NCBI GenBank assembly: GCA_001557505.1
Contig: LSAX01000002.1
Location: 806,001-870,000, forward strand
Reading direction: 5' to 3'
Source of the DNA: Reticulascus tulasneorum
Taxonomy: Eukaryota; Ascomycota; Sordariomycetes; Glomerellales; Reticulascaceae
DNA: 64,000 nucleotides
Positions within the stretch are counted from its first letter, which is position 1, and the number at the start of each line of letters is the position of its first letter. The notes beneath the pieces were generated by a model that was not told the DNA's origin, did no database searches, and was given only the letters and a program-made list of their open reading frames with translations. The position numbers were made by a program, and so were the translations under genes. Positions 1 to 11,497 of the stretch are shown here, piece by piece.

Positions 1-1060
1 CAGAGTGCTGGCCGAAGCACATATTAAGGCCGTTTCCGTTCACAGTCATGTTAGGCAGAACGCCCTTCCATTTGTAGCACCAGGTATCGCCGTGATCATG
101 TCCGGAGAATATGGCCATGAATCCTGGAGTGCTGGTGATGGCCTCCATGAAGGGGATATCCTGACCGCCGTAGCTACAGCTGCCGCCATGGCTGCCATCC
201 GCACACCATCCTTGGCCTTGTGAAGAAAGCAGGACGTCATCATTGACACCGGGCTCGTTATTAGGGTCTACGCCTGCCTTTTGGAGAGCGAGGGCGGCGT
301 TGATCGGAATGTGGACAAAGCCAACCGAGGGAATCGTCTTGTTGAACTTCTTGACGAACTTGGCATTGGTCTCCTTGAACCATTGAACAACATTCTCGTG
401 GACCCAGTTGCCCATATCTGCGTTCTTCTCTCGAAAGTGAGCCCCGCCACGGCTATCAAAGAACCAAAGGAGCAGTTCCGGGGCGCAGTGACAGCTTGTA
501 CAGTTGGCAGCATAAACCGGGAGATAATAATTAGAGACTCCAGCATCGCGATTGACGACCATCTGCTTGGTGAGTGCGTTTGGCCATTGTCTCTCTCGAG
601 CAAGAATGGCCGTGCCGGAGGTGTTGTAGGTGTGGTCGTGGTTACCATAAGTAGAGGCCCACGGTAGACCGCGCTCGACCATGGGGCCAACAATCATATC
701 TACATAGACGGTGGCATTTTCGAGATATGCATTCTCACCAGTAATAAGATCGCCGTTGAGGACCACCAGGTCAGGCCTATCAAAATCGAGGACTTTGTTT
801 AGAACCCGGACGCTGTGAATGTCCAGCTGCGGCCCCCATTGGTCCCAGGCGTCTATAGTTGGTCAGACTGGTGCAATGGTTTATGGAAAGAATGTGACAT
901 CAGAATACATACTCTCGCCGAAGTGAAGATCCTCGAATATAGATATTTGGAAATTCCCATCTTCGTCGAACTGGAGGGGCCCTGCTGGGTCACGCCTCAT
1001 GTTCGCCGCCCGAACGGACGAAGCTGCCAAAATGATGCTTGCAAACCAAAGTCCGATCAT
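1..1060 (-). CDS. Secreted calcineurin-like metallophosphoesterase (Dcr2-like), C-terminus off the window
   Basis: Two exons, 1060-913 and 852-1, with a 60-base GTATGT...TATAG intron. The ATG at 1060 begins a hydrophobic signal peptide (MIGLWFASIILAASS). The metal-binding motifs of the family follow in order: DLHFGENAWDQWG across the splice, GDLITGEN, GNHDHTYNTSG and GHDHGDTWCYKW. Metal-dependent phosphatases of this fungal Dcr2/purple-acid-like group hydrolyse phosphomonoesters with two metal ions; the substrate cannot be told from sequence. Several NxT/NxS sites (NCT, NKT, NMT) and paired cysteines fit a secreted glycoprotein. The reading frame is open to base 1, so the last part of the protein lies outside. 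It is transcribed away from the hydantoinase gene's 3' end, with about 1.3 kb of empty DNA between. Family call firm; subfamily tentative. Confidence 0.88.
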
Positions 1061-2380
1061 TTTCTCGACCAGTGTTGATTAAAGCTCCAAGGATAACTTG
1101 CCTAGAGGACCAAAGACTACGGTTCCAAATCCAGGGGGACCTGGACCGTCCTTTAAGACTGCGTTCCATGCCCCGAAAGAAACCCTTGATCAAAGACATG
1201 TCCGAATTTTACGAATTCAGACTGGGGTGGCCGCGACATGCATCAAACAACCCAGGTTTTCGGGCTACATTCTCCGACAGAGACATACTGACGGTGCAAG
1301 AGAGGCTAGGCAGCTCAGCGGGATCCATAATGTCCCAGGACAGGCCGTGGATTGAGGGTGAAACGTGCCTTAACAGCAATTATGAATGGGAACGTGAACG
1401 TTACGCCAAGTCTTGCAGAACAAGTTATTCAACAGCGTGCTCGGGAACGGACGGGTGAAGGTGACAGTAGACAGGCCCTCGAGGGTCCGGGGTGTGGACC
1501 GATAGGCGAGAACGTGATCGGCCTAGGGAATGCTACTGGTGGCCGCTGTGGCATGGGTAGGGGTTCTGATCCTGATGGAATATGGTGGGGTCGCTCACTG
1601 ACACCGTCCCCTAATCCAACTGTCTGGGACCTGCACTTTTGTACAGTAGTGAATTGCAAGTACCTGTCCCGATCGACTTACACAGCACTAAGAGAAAGCA
1701 CTAAATTAGTGGCTTTGATGGAGCATATTAAGACCTCCCTATTTATAGGTAATTCCAAAGCCACGTGTGATCGTAGATGTCTGAAAATTCTCTTCAAACT
1801 CTGATCCAGGGGCGGGGTGGGTTGCCGCAATAACAACCTCAATGTTTAAGGTACGGGGGGTCATGTATCTGCATACCTGAAGTCCGCATGTAGAAGGTGG
1901 GCTGGTGCGAGCATATAATAGGAATCTTACGATTAGAAGTGGGCACACGGCATTCTGGAAAGACACCCGTGGGAGCTCTAACTAAATTGGCTGATGAGTA
2001 ACGACGTCAGTTTTAGCCGGTTGGCTGACGGGCGATGACTTCTTCTCGGGTTTTGTTTTATCTTTACAATAAGGCTTCATCTTGTAATACAGTGTGATAA
2101 TAGTCTAGATCTATTTGTCACCTAGACGCGCTAGAAAGAATGGGGGTCGACCTACGCCTTGACAGCTGGTTCCGCTACCAATCGTTTATCAAGACCTACT
2201 ACAGTCTCTTAGGTCGGACTCGATATACCGGATACCGTGAAGGGCAAAGCCAATGTTTCAAAGATTGAATGCAGAATATAACCGCCGAGCATCTTTAGCA
2301 AGAGAACTTTGCCATCTTCCCCAACTAGCATGGATGCCAATTCCACTGGCAAGCTTTGACTGTGCAGCCTGCTCGCGGTC
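1061..2380. other. Intergenic, no supported gene
   Basis: About 1.3 kb between the phosphoesterase start and the 3' end of the hydantoinase gene. Open frames of up to 150 codons exist on the + strand, but they show no recognisable domain and no consistent splice structure. It must hold the promoter of the phosphoesterase and the terminator of the hydantoinase gene; I see no clear motif for either. Confidence 0.5.
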
Positions 2381-5300
2381 CTACCTATCTCGCTTTCCAT
2401 ATTTCTCAAAAACAGATGGTGGCATCGCCCAGGGCTCCCCAAAGGGCTTGAACTGCTCAGACAATCTGTTCACGTGGGTTAGCATTTTGAGAAGCGAGAA
2501 CATTAAACAAGAGACTAACCCGAACGTCTCTGGACCTGCCATTTTCAAGCCAACTTCGCTCATCCACAATGGGTGAGCTGGCATCGCAATGACAGAGACA
2601 CGAAGCCCGTATCGCAACTCATGCGTGCCTAATGCAGCGCCTGTGCTCGTATCTAATACCGTGATCAAGTTTGGAGTAGTGCAAAGCAACGTATCTGGCA
2701 TAAGCATGGCGCTGAAAATTTCATTCTGAGACTTGGGAATTAGCGTTTGGATATCGGAAGAAATAGGGGCAGATGGGCTGACCTGGTAGCTGAGAACTAG
2801 CTGACGGAGGTCAACAATGCTGCCTTGATTGCTATCATCGTCCGCAAGAGCGGGCTCTAGCGTTGTTGTTCCTATGGTCCAGCCGCCTTTGACTTCTCTG
2901 CGTACGTCCACAACCTTGCCCTGATAGAGCAATTTACCACCGGGTATCCCAGAAAGCTAGCATATTGTTAGAAAAGCGATCTAACTGGTAGCAATTGACT
3001 CACAAGTGCTTGTACGACGTTATGCTTGCGTTGTCTTGCCAGGCAGATGTCACGGCCCATTGACCAGGCAAATGACAAACTACCGTTGCAGCAGTAGCGT
3101 TGCAGGACATGTCTAGTAAGCGGTGCAAGACTCAGGGCGGTATAAAGGCCAAGCTCAATACATGCAGATCGGACAACTGTTTCAAACCGATGGCTGTCCT
3201 CCACGCCTGCGACGATTTGAACATTCCCCCGTGCATCGGACAATACGGATGGTGCTGGATTTGCCTGTCCATAGACATATGGCAGTGCCATATCGACCTT
3301 GGGAAATGCGCGGCCCATCATATCGGCATCCACCACTGGGATGTCCATCGAGGCTGCGGCAGCGAAGGTGCGCATGCCGTTGGAGCCACCAATTTCGGCG
3401 GCCATGATGGCATCATAACCTCGAATGGATAGGAATTTTGACAAATGCTGTGAAGCTAACTGGATCTCATCGCCAGCAATGAGCCGCTCATTGGATACGG
3501 ACGGAGCTCCCACAAACGCAATCGGGGCAGTGTTGCTATCAACAGCCAGAGTGCTCGCTTCGACAATTCGCATTCTTCCTTTACCAGATGAGCGAAGGAC
3601 TGCTTGGGAATGAAGAAGAGCGGAGTAAACCGAACCACCACCTCCTGTGCCGAGTACCCCGCAGCCTTCACCGATGAACTCGAGATCAGTTTCCGAGACA
3701 AACCATTCTCTGGTGTCTTTGGATACATCTGGAATATAGTTCTCCAGGTCTATCTCAAGTATCTCGGTAGTCGGACTCGGCGAGTCGACATTCTCAAGAA
3801 ATTCAGGTTTCTCGGTCATTTCCAACTCGGAGACCGACACCACAAGGGCCTGCTTCGGCTCCAGGGTGACCTTTGAGGACTTTCGCCAATTTAATTCTCC
3901 CACCTGTTCTGGTAAGAGGAAGACTTCAGAATCTAAGGTCAGAGTAACTTACAGCCTTGACAACTGCTCTAACAGCATTATTAGTGACGTATTGAAGAGG
4001 TATCATTTCGAGTTCCACAACCTCAGCTGAACCCGGCCTGGCTCCATTTCTGTAAGCCAGTTCGATAGTCTCAGTCTTCAGATCTTGGATGATTTCTTCG
4101 TATGTTCGACCGCTTGGTATAACTATTCGGTCAATTTCTCCCGCAACCTGAAGAGTTAGCAGTTTTCTTGATTTAATGGTTGGCTGCCGTACCTTGGCAA
4201 TTGCTGCCCCAACTGCGTTCGCAACCTTATAGAAAGGGGGTCGGATGCATTTCTTCACGTTAGAAAGCTCCTCGGATTGAATAATAGAGCCTCCCCCAAC
4301 GAGAAGGAGCACAACATCCAAGTCCGACGTTTTCATTATATCAATGCTCCTTTGCAGGTGCAGCGTGATTTGCCTGGAAGCTTTCTCAATCACATCGTAG
4401 GCGACACTGGAACTCCAAAGAGGAAGACTTGCGTCACAATAGCCTTTGGCTACGACAATATCAGTAGCAGTGGTGATTGAACCGCCGAAGCATAATGCAT
4501 CTGTATGGAGGCGGTGGCCCACTGAAGTAGGGCCCACAGCTACATCGCCAGCTTCGTTGGTCGTGACAAGAGAACCGCCACCAAGTCCGATGCTCAGGAT
4601 CTCAGGCATGCTAAACGCAGTACGTACCCCGGCGATCTTCGCTGCAGCCGACGCTTGGCGAGGAAAGCCTGTAGGTGACAGCGCGGCGAAGTCGGACGTG
4701 GTGCCGCCAATATCAACCATGATAACTTGCGACGTCTTGAGATCTACTCCCGACTCGCTATCCGCTAGATCAGCAAGGAAGATCGCTCCAGTCAAAGAGT
4801 TCTAAACGGATGTTAGATCAGAAACAGGAGTTAAACCCGAAATATAGTAATTGGAATGGTAACACTGACTGTTGCACCAGAAGAAAACGTTTTGATGGGA
4901 GCCAGACGGGCCGCAGCAGCATCCATGATTGTTCCATCATTTCGCGTTAGATAAAGTGGGCAATCTAGATTAAGGTCTGAGATGGCTTTCTCAAAACCTT
5001 TGATTGTTCGACGTGCGAACTTCAAGATACTCGCATTTAGAATTGAAGCATTTTCACGCTCAATAAACCCGACGGTGCCAATGTCCCGGGAGCACACTAC
5101 ATCCACCCCTGAGATCTCCTTTTTCAGGATAGCCTTGACTTGCTCTTCTTGGGTGATTCTGGCGCTGTCTGCAGGAGAGAATACGCCAATGACGACGATC
5201 GTAGAGATGCCCTTCTGGCGGATGTTCTGCGCATGCTTTACGATTTGAGCCTCGTCGATGCCCTTGATAGCTCGTCCATCAACTAGGTTCTGTTAGCCCG

Positions 5301-5818
5301 AGCACAAAGCTCTAATTGGTACAACGCACTCTCTAATCCGCCGTCTACATAGGCGGTGTAGCCTTCAATAATGCGTCGCAGATGAGGGGGAAAATCTGCG
5401 AATGGCTCAACCTCGCGACAGAAAGGGCCGCATAAACGAACTACAGCAACCCGGCTCAGACTGGCCGAGTCAGCTTGCACCACAGCGTTGATAAAGTGTG
5501 TTGTTCCAATATTAACAGAGATTATGGCATCGTGAGGCACCGCTGCTACGGATATGACGGCCTGAATCGCATTTTGGATTCCAGTCGTGACGTCCGGTGT
5601 GGTCTGGCTCTTATTGCTAGCAACAACACGAACGCCACGAGTGACTTTTTCATGATTGCGGTTTGTTTCAGTTGGCTCATTCCAACATGCAAGTGCAGCA
5701 TCTGTATTTGTGCCACCTAACCAATATTTAACTTAGTATTTCATTGTAGGCATTGGGGTTACTTACCCACGTCCACACCGATGCGGTAAAGCCTTGTCTC
5801 GGGTGAAGTAGCAGTCAT
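2381..5818 (-). CDS. Hydantoinase/oxoprolinase fused to DUF917 domain (1025 aa)
   Basis: Eight exons: 5818-5767, 5716-5330, 5282-4870, 4801-4193, 4147-3953, 3903-3004, 2956-2520, 2465-2381. Together they give one 1025-residue frame. The N-terminal hydantoinase A module starts with IGVDVGGTNTDAAL (residues ~13-26, first splice inside it) and continues with NIGTTHFINA and VDIGGTTSDFA, the ATP-binding signatures of the ATP-dependent hydantoinase/5-oxoprolinase family. The C-terminal DUF917 module starts near residue 630 with GVLGTGGGGSVYSA and ends with GPETFGLSEQFKPF. In bacteria these two modules are usually separate neighbouring genes. Expected role: ATP-dependent opening of a cyclic amide (hydantoin-like) ring in the cytosol; the exact substrate is unknown. 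Divergent from an NCS1 permease, which supports uptake and breakdown of a nitrogen heterocycle. The 45-base intron at 4192-4148 is in frame and has no stop, so retention would add 15 residues. Confidence 0.92.
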
Positions 5819-6006
5819 TCTAGGGAGTAAGAAGAATGCTTAAGAATTCCTCATGTATGCGAGAATAAGCAACATTTCCGGTGGAAGCCATTTTAAAGGA
5901 ACGCATTGCTGCTCTACACATATCCTAAACTCGGAGACTTAACCCCTGAGCCCTGGCGGCACTATGGACCTTTGATAGGATTCTAAACTACAAACTCATC
6001 CGGTAG

Positions 6007-6280
6007 AGATAAACAAAAGTGAGAGCTAACTGACTTGAGTTAACTGACTGGAGCTAATGGACTTTAGTGTGTTTTCTGTCGGAGATGATGCTATGTAGAG
6101 CGACTACGGGGAAGTTCCACAGATACCTCGGCCACTCTCGACGCTGATTGATGGAGTTAACACTGGACTGTCTCCACACTGCGACCACTCTTCTAGACTT
6201 CAATGGGTCGGTATTAGCGATATCTTGCTTTGACCTCAACAACAGGCCGATCAAGATATTGGGCCGATAAGAGAAGATAA
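6007..6280. promoter_or_regulatory. Cluster of GATA-factor (AreA/NIT2-type) sites in the divergent promoter
   Basis: HGATAR matches on the + strand: AGATAA at 6007-6012, CGATAA at 6265-6270 and AGATAA at 6275-6280, the last two only 4 bases apart. Paired GATA sites are the usual binding arrangement for the fungal nitrogen regulator AreA/NIT2. This fits a hydantoinase/permease pair used to obtain nitrogen. The six-base motif is common, so only the pairing and context carry weight. Confidence 0.45.
6023..6064. repeat. Three 14-base tandem units in a divergent promoter
   Basis: Units at 6023-6036, 6037-6050 and 6051-6064 read GAGCTAACTGACTT, GAGTTAACTGACTG and GAGCTAATGGACTT. They lie between the hydantoinase/DUF917 start (5818, minus) and the NCS1 permease start (6402, plus). 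Their regular spacing suggests a repeated protein-binding site, but the factor is unknown. The neighbouring Zn2Cys6 regulator at 11498 is one candidate. Confidence 0.6.
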
Positions 6281-6401
6281 CCTCCTCAAAGCGATACGTT
6301 TGCGCAAAACTATAAGTGTCGTCCAAGTTAGATGTCTGGTAGTCGAATTTGAGATCTCACATCCATCTACTCACGATTGGCGGCATTGTAAATCTCGCAA
6401 A

Positions 6402-8284
6402 ATGGCAGGATTACTCAAGAGACTTGAAGTCCCACACCCGGAAAACGAAGATCCTCCGACGGCTCTCATCAGTCATGATGTGAAGCCCATTGAGAGGGAG
6501 AGGAGAGTGTGGGGTGAGATGATGCACACCACCAAGTGAGTGGTGCTCAACACTGACACTTCTCAGGTTGGCCAGCATACATTTCGCTATGGACGACCGT
6601 CGCATTCAACATGTCAAACTTCCAAGTGGTGAGCTTCAACATTAATTGCCCCCCCTCGGCGACTCGGCTGACCCCAGCTCATAGGGCTCAAGTATGCTCG
6701 CCCTTGGTCTTAGTTGGTGGCAGACCTTTATCGCGACGCTCATCGGCCACCTTCTCGCCGCCATTCTTGTCGTTGCCGCAAGCTATCCAGGCTTGTACTA
6801 CAAGATTTCTTTCCCCGTGGCGACCCGTATCGCATGGGGCTATTATGGCTCCATATTCGTGGTGCTTAATCGGATACTCCTTTCTATTGTCTGGTGTGGA
6901 GTTCAATCATGGCAAGGAGGTTTGATGGCCTATGTGTGCATCCGTGCCATTTGGCCCAGCATTGATGATATTCCGAACACAATTCCAGCCAGCACTGGAA
7001 TGAATCTGCCTCAGTTTGTGGGATTCATTGTCTACTTCGTCATTCAGTTCCCGTTCCTCTTCCTTTCACCGAGCAATCTGCGATACCTCGTCTATGTCGG
7101 TTCGACTGGCGGTTTTATTGTCCAGTTTGTTCTCGTCATTTGGGCAGGCTCTACAATGGGAGCAGATGGATTCGGAAGCGTCATACGCACAAACAACTCT
7201 TCTCTAGGAAGCTCTCAGCTTGCGTGGATGTTCATCTACTCCATATCCATCACCATATCCAGCATCACCAGCGGCACTGTCAGCGTCTGTGACTACGCCC
7301 GATTCGCCAAGAAGCCCTCATCCGGAACTTGGTCGCAAGCGGCAGGCTTCTTTCCCGGTTGGCTCTCAAATGTCTTTGGTGTGCTCACCATTGCGGCAAC
7401 ACAGAATCGCTACGGCGCTCAGCTCTGGAGCGTGGTTTCACTCCTGGTGGCTATGCAAGACAGTAATCCTACCTCCGGCACCCGTGCGGCCGTGTTTTTT
7501 GCTGGATTTTCTTTCAGCCTCTCGCAGCTTGCCTTAAACATTGTCGGTAATAGCTTCTCTGGCGGTACAGACATGGCAGCTCTATTACCGAAGTATATCA
7601 ACATCCGACGGGGCCAAATTCTCACAGCCTTCCTAGGACTGGCCATCAATCCATGGTACCTTCTCAGCGGTGCTGTCATTTTTGTTTCCGTCATGTCCGC
7701 ATACACCATATTCCTGCAGCCATTCCTTGGCGTCTTGGTGGCACATTACTTTATCATCCAGAAAACGCGGATCAAAGTCTCTGATCTGTACAAAACTGGA
7801 TCAGAGTCGATATATTGGTATACATTTGGTGTCAATTGGAGGTCTGCTTTAGCGGTAAGAATTCGTTCAACATTCCATGACGTGTTACTAACGTTTGACT
7901 TGCAGTGGGCGGTTGCTGTGGTCCCTCACATTCCTGGATTTCTCACCACGGTGAACCCAGCGATCCGGGGTTCCCAGGGAGCAACCGAGCTCTACTATCT
8001 CACCTCAATCACAAGTTTCTTGATATGTTAGTGATCCAATCCATATAAAAGAAGCGCTCTAACACGTATATCCAGCATTTATTCTCGCTATCCTTCTCCA
8101 TTATGCCTTTCCCGTCGCTGAACAGATCGAATATGTGAGCACAAGATCGAGAGATCAAGCTATAGATGACTGCGAAGGGTATATTGAGACATTGGACATA
8201 AACTTCGAGATACATCATGCCCCAAAGCTAAATGATGATGGCGAGAAGGGTAGTCCCACAACCGAAACTCGGGGTTATCCATAG
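6402..8284 (+). CDS. NCS1-family nucleobase/allantoin/hydantoin-type permease (557 aa)
   Basis: Five exons: 6402-6513, 6567-6628, 6685-7854, 7906-8026, 8076-8284. The first intron starts at GTGAGA (6514), giving RRVWGWPAYISLW, the family's pattern before the first membrane helix. Then follow AFNMSNFQVGSSMLALGLS (first helix) and about eleven further hydrophobic segments, including GYYGS, SVCDYARFAKKPS and an inner repeat ending near residue 520. Members are cation symporters for purines, pyrimidines, allantoin, hydantoins or thiamine; this one lies nearer the Mhp1-like and thiamine/pyrimidine types than the Fcy2 type, though substrate cannot be set. Divergent from the hydantoinase/DUF917 gene, so it probably imports that enzyme's substrate. 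The 51-base intron 7855-7905 is in frame without a stop; retention would insert 17 residues in a membrane region. Confidence 0.9.
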
Positions 8285-8641
8285 GTTAAGCTAGATCCAC
8301 GAGGTTGTAGAGGAAACTTGGGATGCGCGGCTAGAGCTTTGATTACAACTAGAATGAAATCTTGGTTCAGTGCTATCCAATTTTAGGATTGAGACCTTCA
8401 TAGTGACGCCTTTGCCATAATTTGGACGAAATGCCGCAGCATCAACTCGATAATTATTCAATACATGTGATAGACTGATCAAGCATAAGCTTGATATCAC
8501 CTTTCTCCAAATTGTTAACGCATCTACTTCCCATGCGGTATATTACAGGCCCATTAGGACTCTACACAGCCATCGGAATTACACTTCGAGCATAACAAAA
8601 GGAGAAGAAACGCATTTTGATTGTCCTTATAAGATCTATGT
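8285..8641. other. Intergenic between convergent genes
   Basis: 357 bases between the permease stop and the stop of the MOSC reductase on the other strand. It should hold both 3' untranslated regions. I see no gene or repeat. Confidence 0.5.
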
Positions 8642-10612
8642 CTACAATTCAATCTCGATCTTTTTACTTCCTGGTCGAGCTATGCATACTCTTACCATTC
8701 CTGCTGGCTGGAGACCGCCGACAACCATCCCGCTGCGCAGTTTTACCTCACACGCACCACAGGACCCAACTCGGCATCCATAGTCGGGTACAAGTCCAGC
8801 TTCTTCGGCAATCTCTAGAATTGAAGGCCCTGGGAATAATATCGTGTCATCCTCAGCCTCAATAAGCTCCTCTCTTCCAGACTGGGAATCTAGAAGCTTG
8901 CAGTCCTTGGCTGGGGAGGTTTCCTGAGAAGCAACCCTGCGCCGTTTCCAGGTCGCCTTTCGCTTCGAGTACGTGAACACGACTTCTGCCTCTTGGATTT
9001 TAGATTTCGCACTCGGATTTGTCGTTGAGAACGCCTCGCTAAGTATCAATGTGTCTAGAAAGCCGAGAGTCGAGAGGTTTTGTCGCACAGACATTTCAAA
9101 CTCTTGTGGACCGCATATATATACGGACGAATGATGACCTTCAACTTCGATAGGGGTAATTTTCAACGGGTCTATGGTATATGGGCCCGACAGTAGAGCT
9201 CGAAATACTTCCAGTGTCGGGCGGCCTGGGCAAGTCGTTACAAATTTGGAAGTTCTTTCCAAAGCATCGTCTTTTCTGTGATGGAGGTCGCTAAACTTTG
9301 GGAGTTTTGCACTGCCGTCTCGTAAAAGAGGCAAGCTACCGCAGATATTGTCTTCATCTCCTGTGAGAAAGATGAACGCTCGCAGTCCAAGCTCTCTCGC
9401 AAACGGCGTTGCGAGAAGATCATTGGGTTCATCGGAAAATGGAACCGCTTTAGCAGTCTGTGAGACATGGATCCAAACCGCTGGCGCTCTTTTCATCGCT
9501 TGGTGTTGCATATGAGCTCGCAACATAGCCATCACTGGTGTTACGCCTATACCCGCTGAGATATAAACCTGTCTTCCCGGGAACTGGGGAGACCAATCAA
9601 GGCAAAATGAGCCAGATGGGGATCTGATCTGCAAGACCGTTCCTTGTTTGAAATTGTTGTGCATCCACGTTGACGCGAGACCAGCCCGTTTAACGCTGAT
9701 ACGATACGAAGGTGGAGCTGACCGAAGTTGTTCCAGCGGATACGATGAAATAGACCAAGATCTAATCAGGCCGTTCGGGAGATGGACCGTGAGGAATTGG
9801 CCTGGGAGATAGGCAGCTAATACATTACAGTCGCCCTCCATCGGGATGATGTGGAAGGATTTCACATCTCGGGTCTCATCCACTACCTGGGACACAACGA
9901 CTGGTCGCCACCCCTTCCAAGCATTCTTCTTGTGGATGGACTTGTCGTACATGATTGAAAGCTTCCGGCGGAAAATGAACTTGTTCATGTTGAGAAGATC
10001 GGGATCATCTACTAGCAGATCCATAGTATCCCGTGATGTCAGGGGCTGTACAAATGCGAGACGAGTAATGGTTGCACAATCGATTAAAGGTCCATCTGTC
10101 CTCTTTTGTTTTAGCACCGCAAGATCGCCAGGATGTATTTCTCCTCCTCTCAGAACCTTCAAATAGAGTCCGCACCTGCCACTGGCAGCCAGCTCCTGGA
10201 GCCACTGGTCCTTTTGACCGCATCGCCACGAGAGCTTGAAGCATGGAACGCGGCTGCCACAGACTTGAAGCAGAACATTGGAACCAATTTGGAAGACATC
10301 GCCCAGATGAAAGTCTGCTTCAGAGATGCTGGGGTCACAGCCAAAGGTAAGATTTTCGCCCCAGTGACACCAGTCCCAGTCATGTCGGGCTACGCCAAGG
10401 CGGCTGGACCAGTAGTCGTAGTGGTGAGTAAAGAATGCGTAGACTTGACCATCGTGAGCTGCGGACTTGTTGTCCACGATGCCATTTGCAGACTCGAGGA
10501 CTATTGAATCTGAGGGCTCCGTGAGAGGAGTATGGATGATCGATGACCATACTCTTCTACCATTGATGTTGAGCCATTGTGGAGTTGATCTGCTTACTGC
10601 AATGATCTCCAT
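8642..10612 (-). CDS. MOSC - ferredoxin reductase - 2Fe-2S ferredoxin fusion (656 aa)
   Basis: Single exon. The ATG at 10612 (MEIIAVSRSTPQWL) is the first ATG in frame; the open frame upstream to about 10717 has none. Module order: MOSC domain, residues ~30-170, with CFKLSWRCG and GRCGLYLKVLRGGEIHPGD (YiiM-like, Cys for Mo-cofactor ligand); a short helical linker; FAD-binding FNR fold with RSWSISSYP (~300); NAD(P) site AGIGVTPVMAML and YICGPQEFEMSV; C-terminal plant-type 2Fe-2S domain with Cys613, 618, 621 and 643. The reductase part resembles phthalate dioxygenase reductase and vanillate demethylase reductase, which pass electrons from NAD(P)H to an oxygenase. No partner oxygenase is seen in the window. 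It lies between the permease and a Zn2Cys6 regulator, so it may act in the same N-heterocycle pathway, possibly reducing or dehydroxylating a substrate through the MOSC centre. Confidence 0.9.
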   Translation of the reverse strand: MEIIAVSRSTPQWLNINGRRVWSSIIHTPLTEPSDSIVLESANGIVDNKSAAHDGQVYAFFTHHYDYWSSRLGVARHDWDWCHWGENLTFGCDPSISEADFHLGDVFQIGSNVLLQVCGSRVPCFKLSWRCGQKDQWLQELAASGRCGLYLKVLRGGEIHPGDLAVLKQKRTDGPLIDCATITRLAFVQPLTSRDTMDLLVDDPDLLNMNKFIFRRKLSIMYDKSIHKKNAWKGWRPVVVSQVVDETRDVKSFHIIPMEGDCNVLAAYLPGQFLTVHLPNGLIRSWSISSYPLEQLRSAPPSYRISVKRAGLASTWMHNNFKQGTVLQIRSPSGSFCLDWSPQFPGRQVYISAGIGVTPVMAMLRAHMQHQAMKRAPAVWIHVSQTAKAVPFSDEPNDLLATPFARELGLRAFIFLTGDEDNICGSLPLLRDGSAKLPKFSDLHHRKDDALERTSKFVTTCPGRPTLEVFRALLSGPYTIDPLKITPIEVEGHHSSVYICGPQEFEMSVRQNLSTLGFLDTLILSEAFSTTNPSAKSKIQEAEVVFTYSKRKATWKRRRVASQETSPAKDCKLLDSQSGREELIEAEDDTILFPGPSILEIAEEAGLVPDYGCRVGSCGACEVKLRSGMVVGGLQPAGMVRVCIARPGSKKIEIEL

Positions 10613-11497
10613 CGTGATCAAGAGTCTCCAGATGTGAGAACATAAACCAAGGTAGTTGGTAGAGTCCGTAATCGTCAATACTAGGGGGGGAAATAACCAA
10701 ACGAGCGGGAACGCCAAAGTTTACAATTCTGCTGATATCCAGTGCCTCTGACAATAATGAAGGATGCTGATATAAAGATACGCGAGGAATCGGAGCAGGG
10801 TCTTCAATGCCGCTCTTGGGGCATACTAGCCAACCTAAGGGGCAGACTGGATTGATATCGGTAATTGTCCCCCCGCAAGCCACGGATCCACCTCTCTTAT
10901 ACGCCAAACCACCAAATCGCAGTTGCACGGTAGTACATTTCTGGTAAAAACAGCTTGTGGAATCCATAATACAGAGCCTAGACATGGCTTTCGATTACAT
11001 TCCGGTATCCGGTCATTCGAGGGGCTTCACAGCTTCGACGCTACCTTAGGCTTTCCCATCTTAAATCCGAGGACCAGTAGGAGGCTAGACACTCCGACGA
11101 ACGTCTCCACTTCCCTTATCTGACGCTCCACCAAGAGGTCTCTTCAGCCGCGGGGGAGATAATGGCTTTCATATCTCTCTACCTTACTGTACAGGAGTAC
11201 CTGCTTCTCAATTCGTCTGGTTATCTCGGACTTGAACACATTGGATCTGCTCATCCGGGGATCCCTATCAGTTGCTCTGTCGCGCTAATCTTATCTTTTG
11301 CTCCTCATTGATGACAAATAACCTCCATCTCGGTGTCAAGCTTGGGACGCAATCTTGTGGAAGCGGTCCAAATCACCTCCGCCGCGTGTCTGAGTGAATT
11401 CAACACTCGGGAGTGTTGAGGGCTCGCCTGCAGGTTGAGAATTGCCGCATACTTTTCACAGTCGGGTAATATCTTCTTGTTCCAAGCGAGAGAAGAT
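10613..11497. other. Divergent promoter region between MOSC reductase and Zn2Cys6 regulator
   Basis: 885 bases containing both promoters. A minus-strand frame of about 140 codons runs through 10557-10985, with many cysteines and prolines, but it matches nothing I know and overlaps the MOSC start. A perfect inverted repeat around 11403-11418 (CAACACTCGG/GAGTGTTG) could be a binding site. Confidence 0.45.

Noticed and set aside
6514..6566. Alternative first intron of the permease starting at GTGAGT (6535)
   Set aside because: It is the better-looking donor, but it puts exon 2 out of frame with AFNMSNFQVGSS. The GTGAGA donor at 6514 keeps the frame and gives the family pattern RRVWGW.
10557..10985. 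Minus-strand frame of ~140 codons upstream of the MOSC reductase, rich in Cys and Pro
   Set aside because: No recognisable family, it overlaps the MOSC start in another frame, and no splice pair joins it to the reductase.
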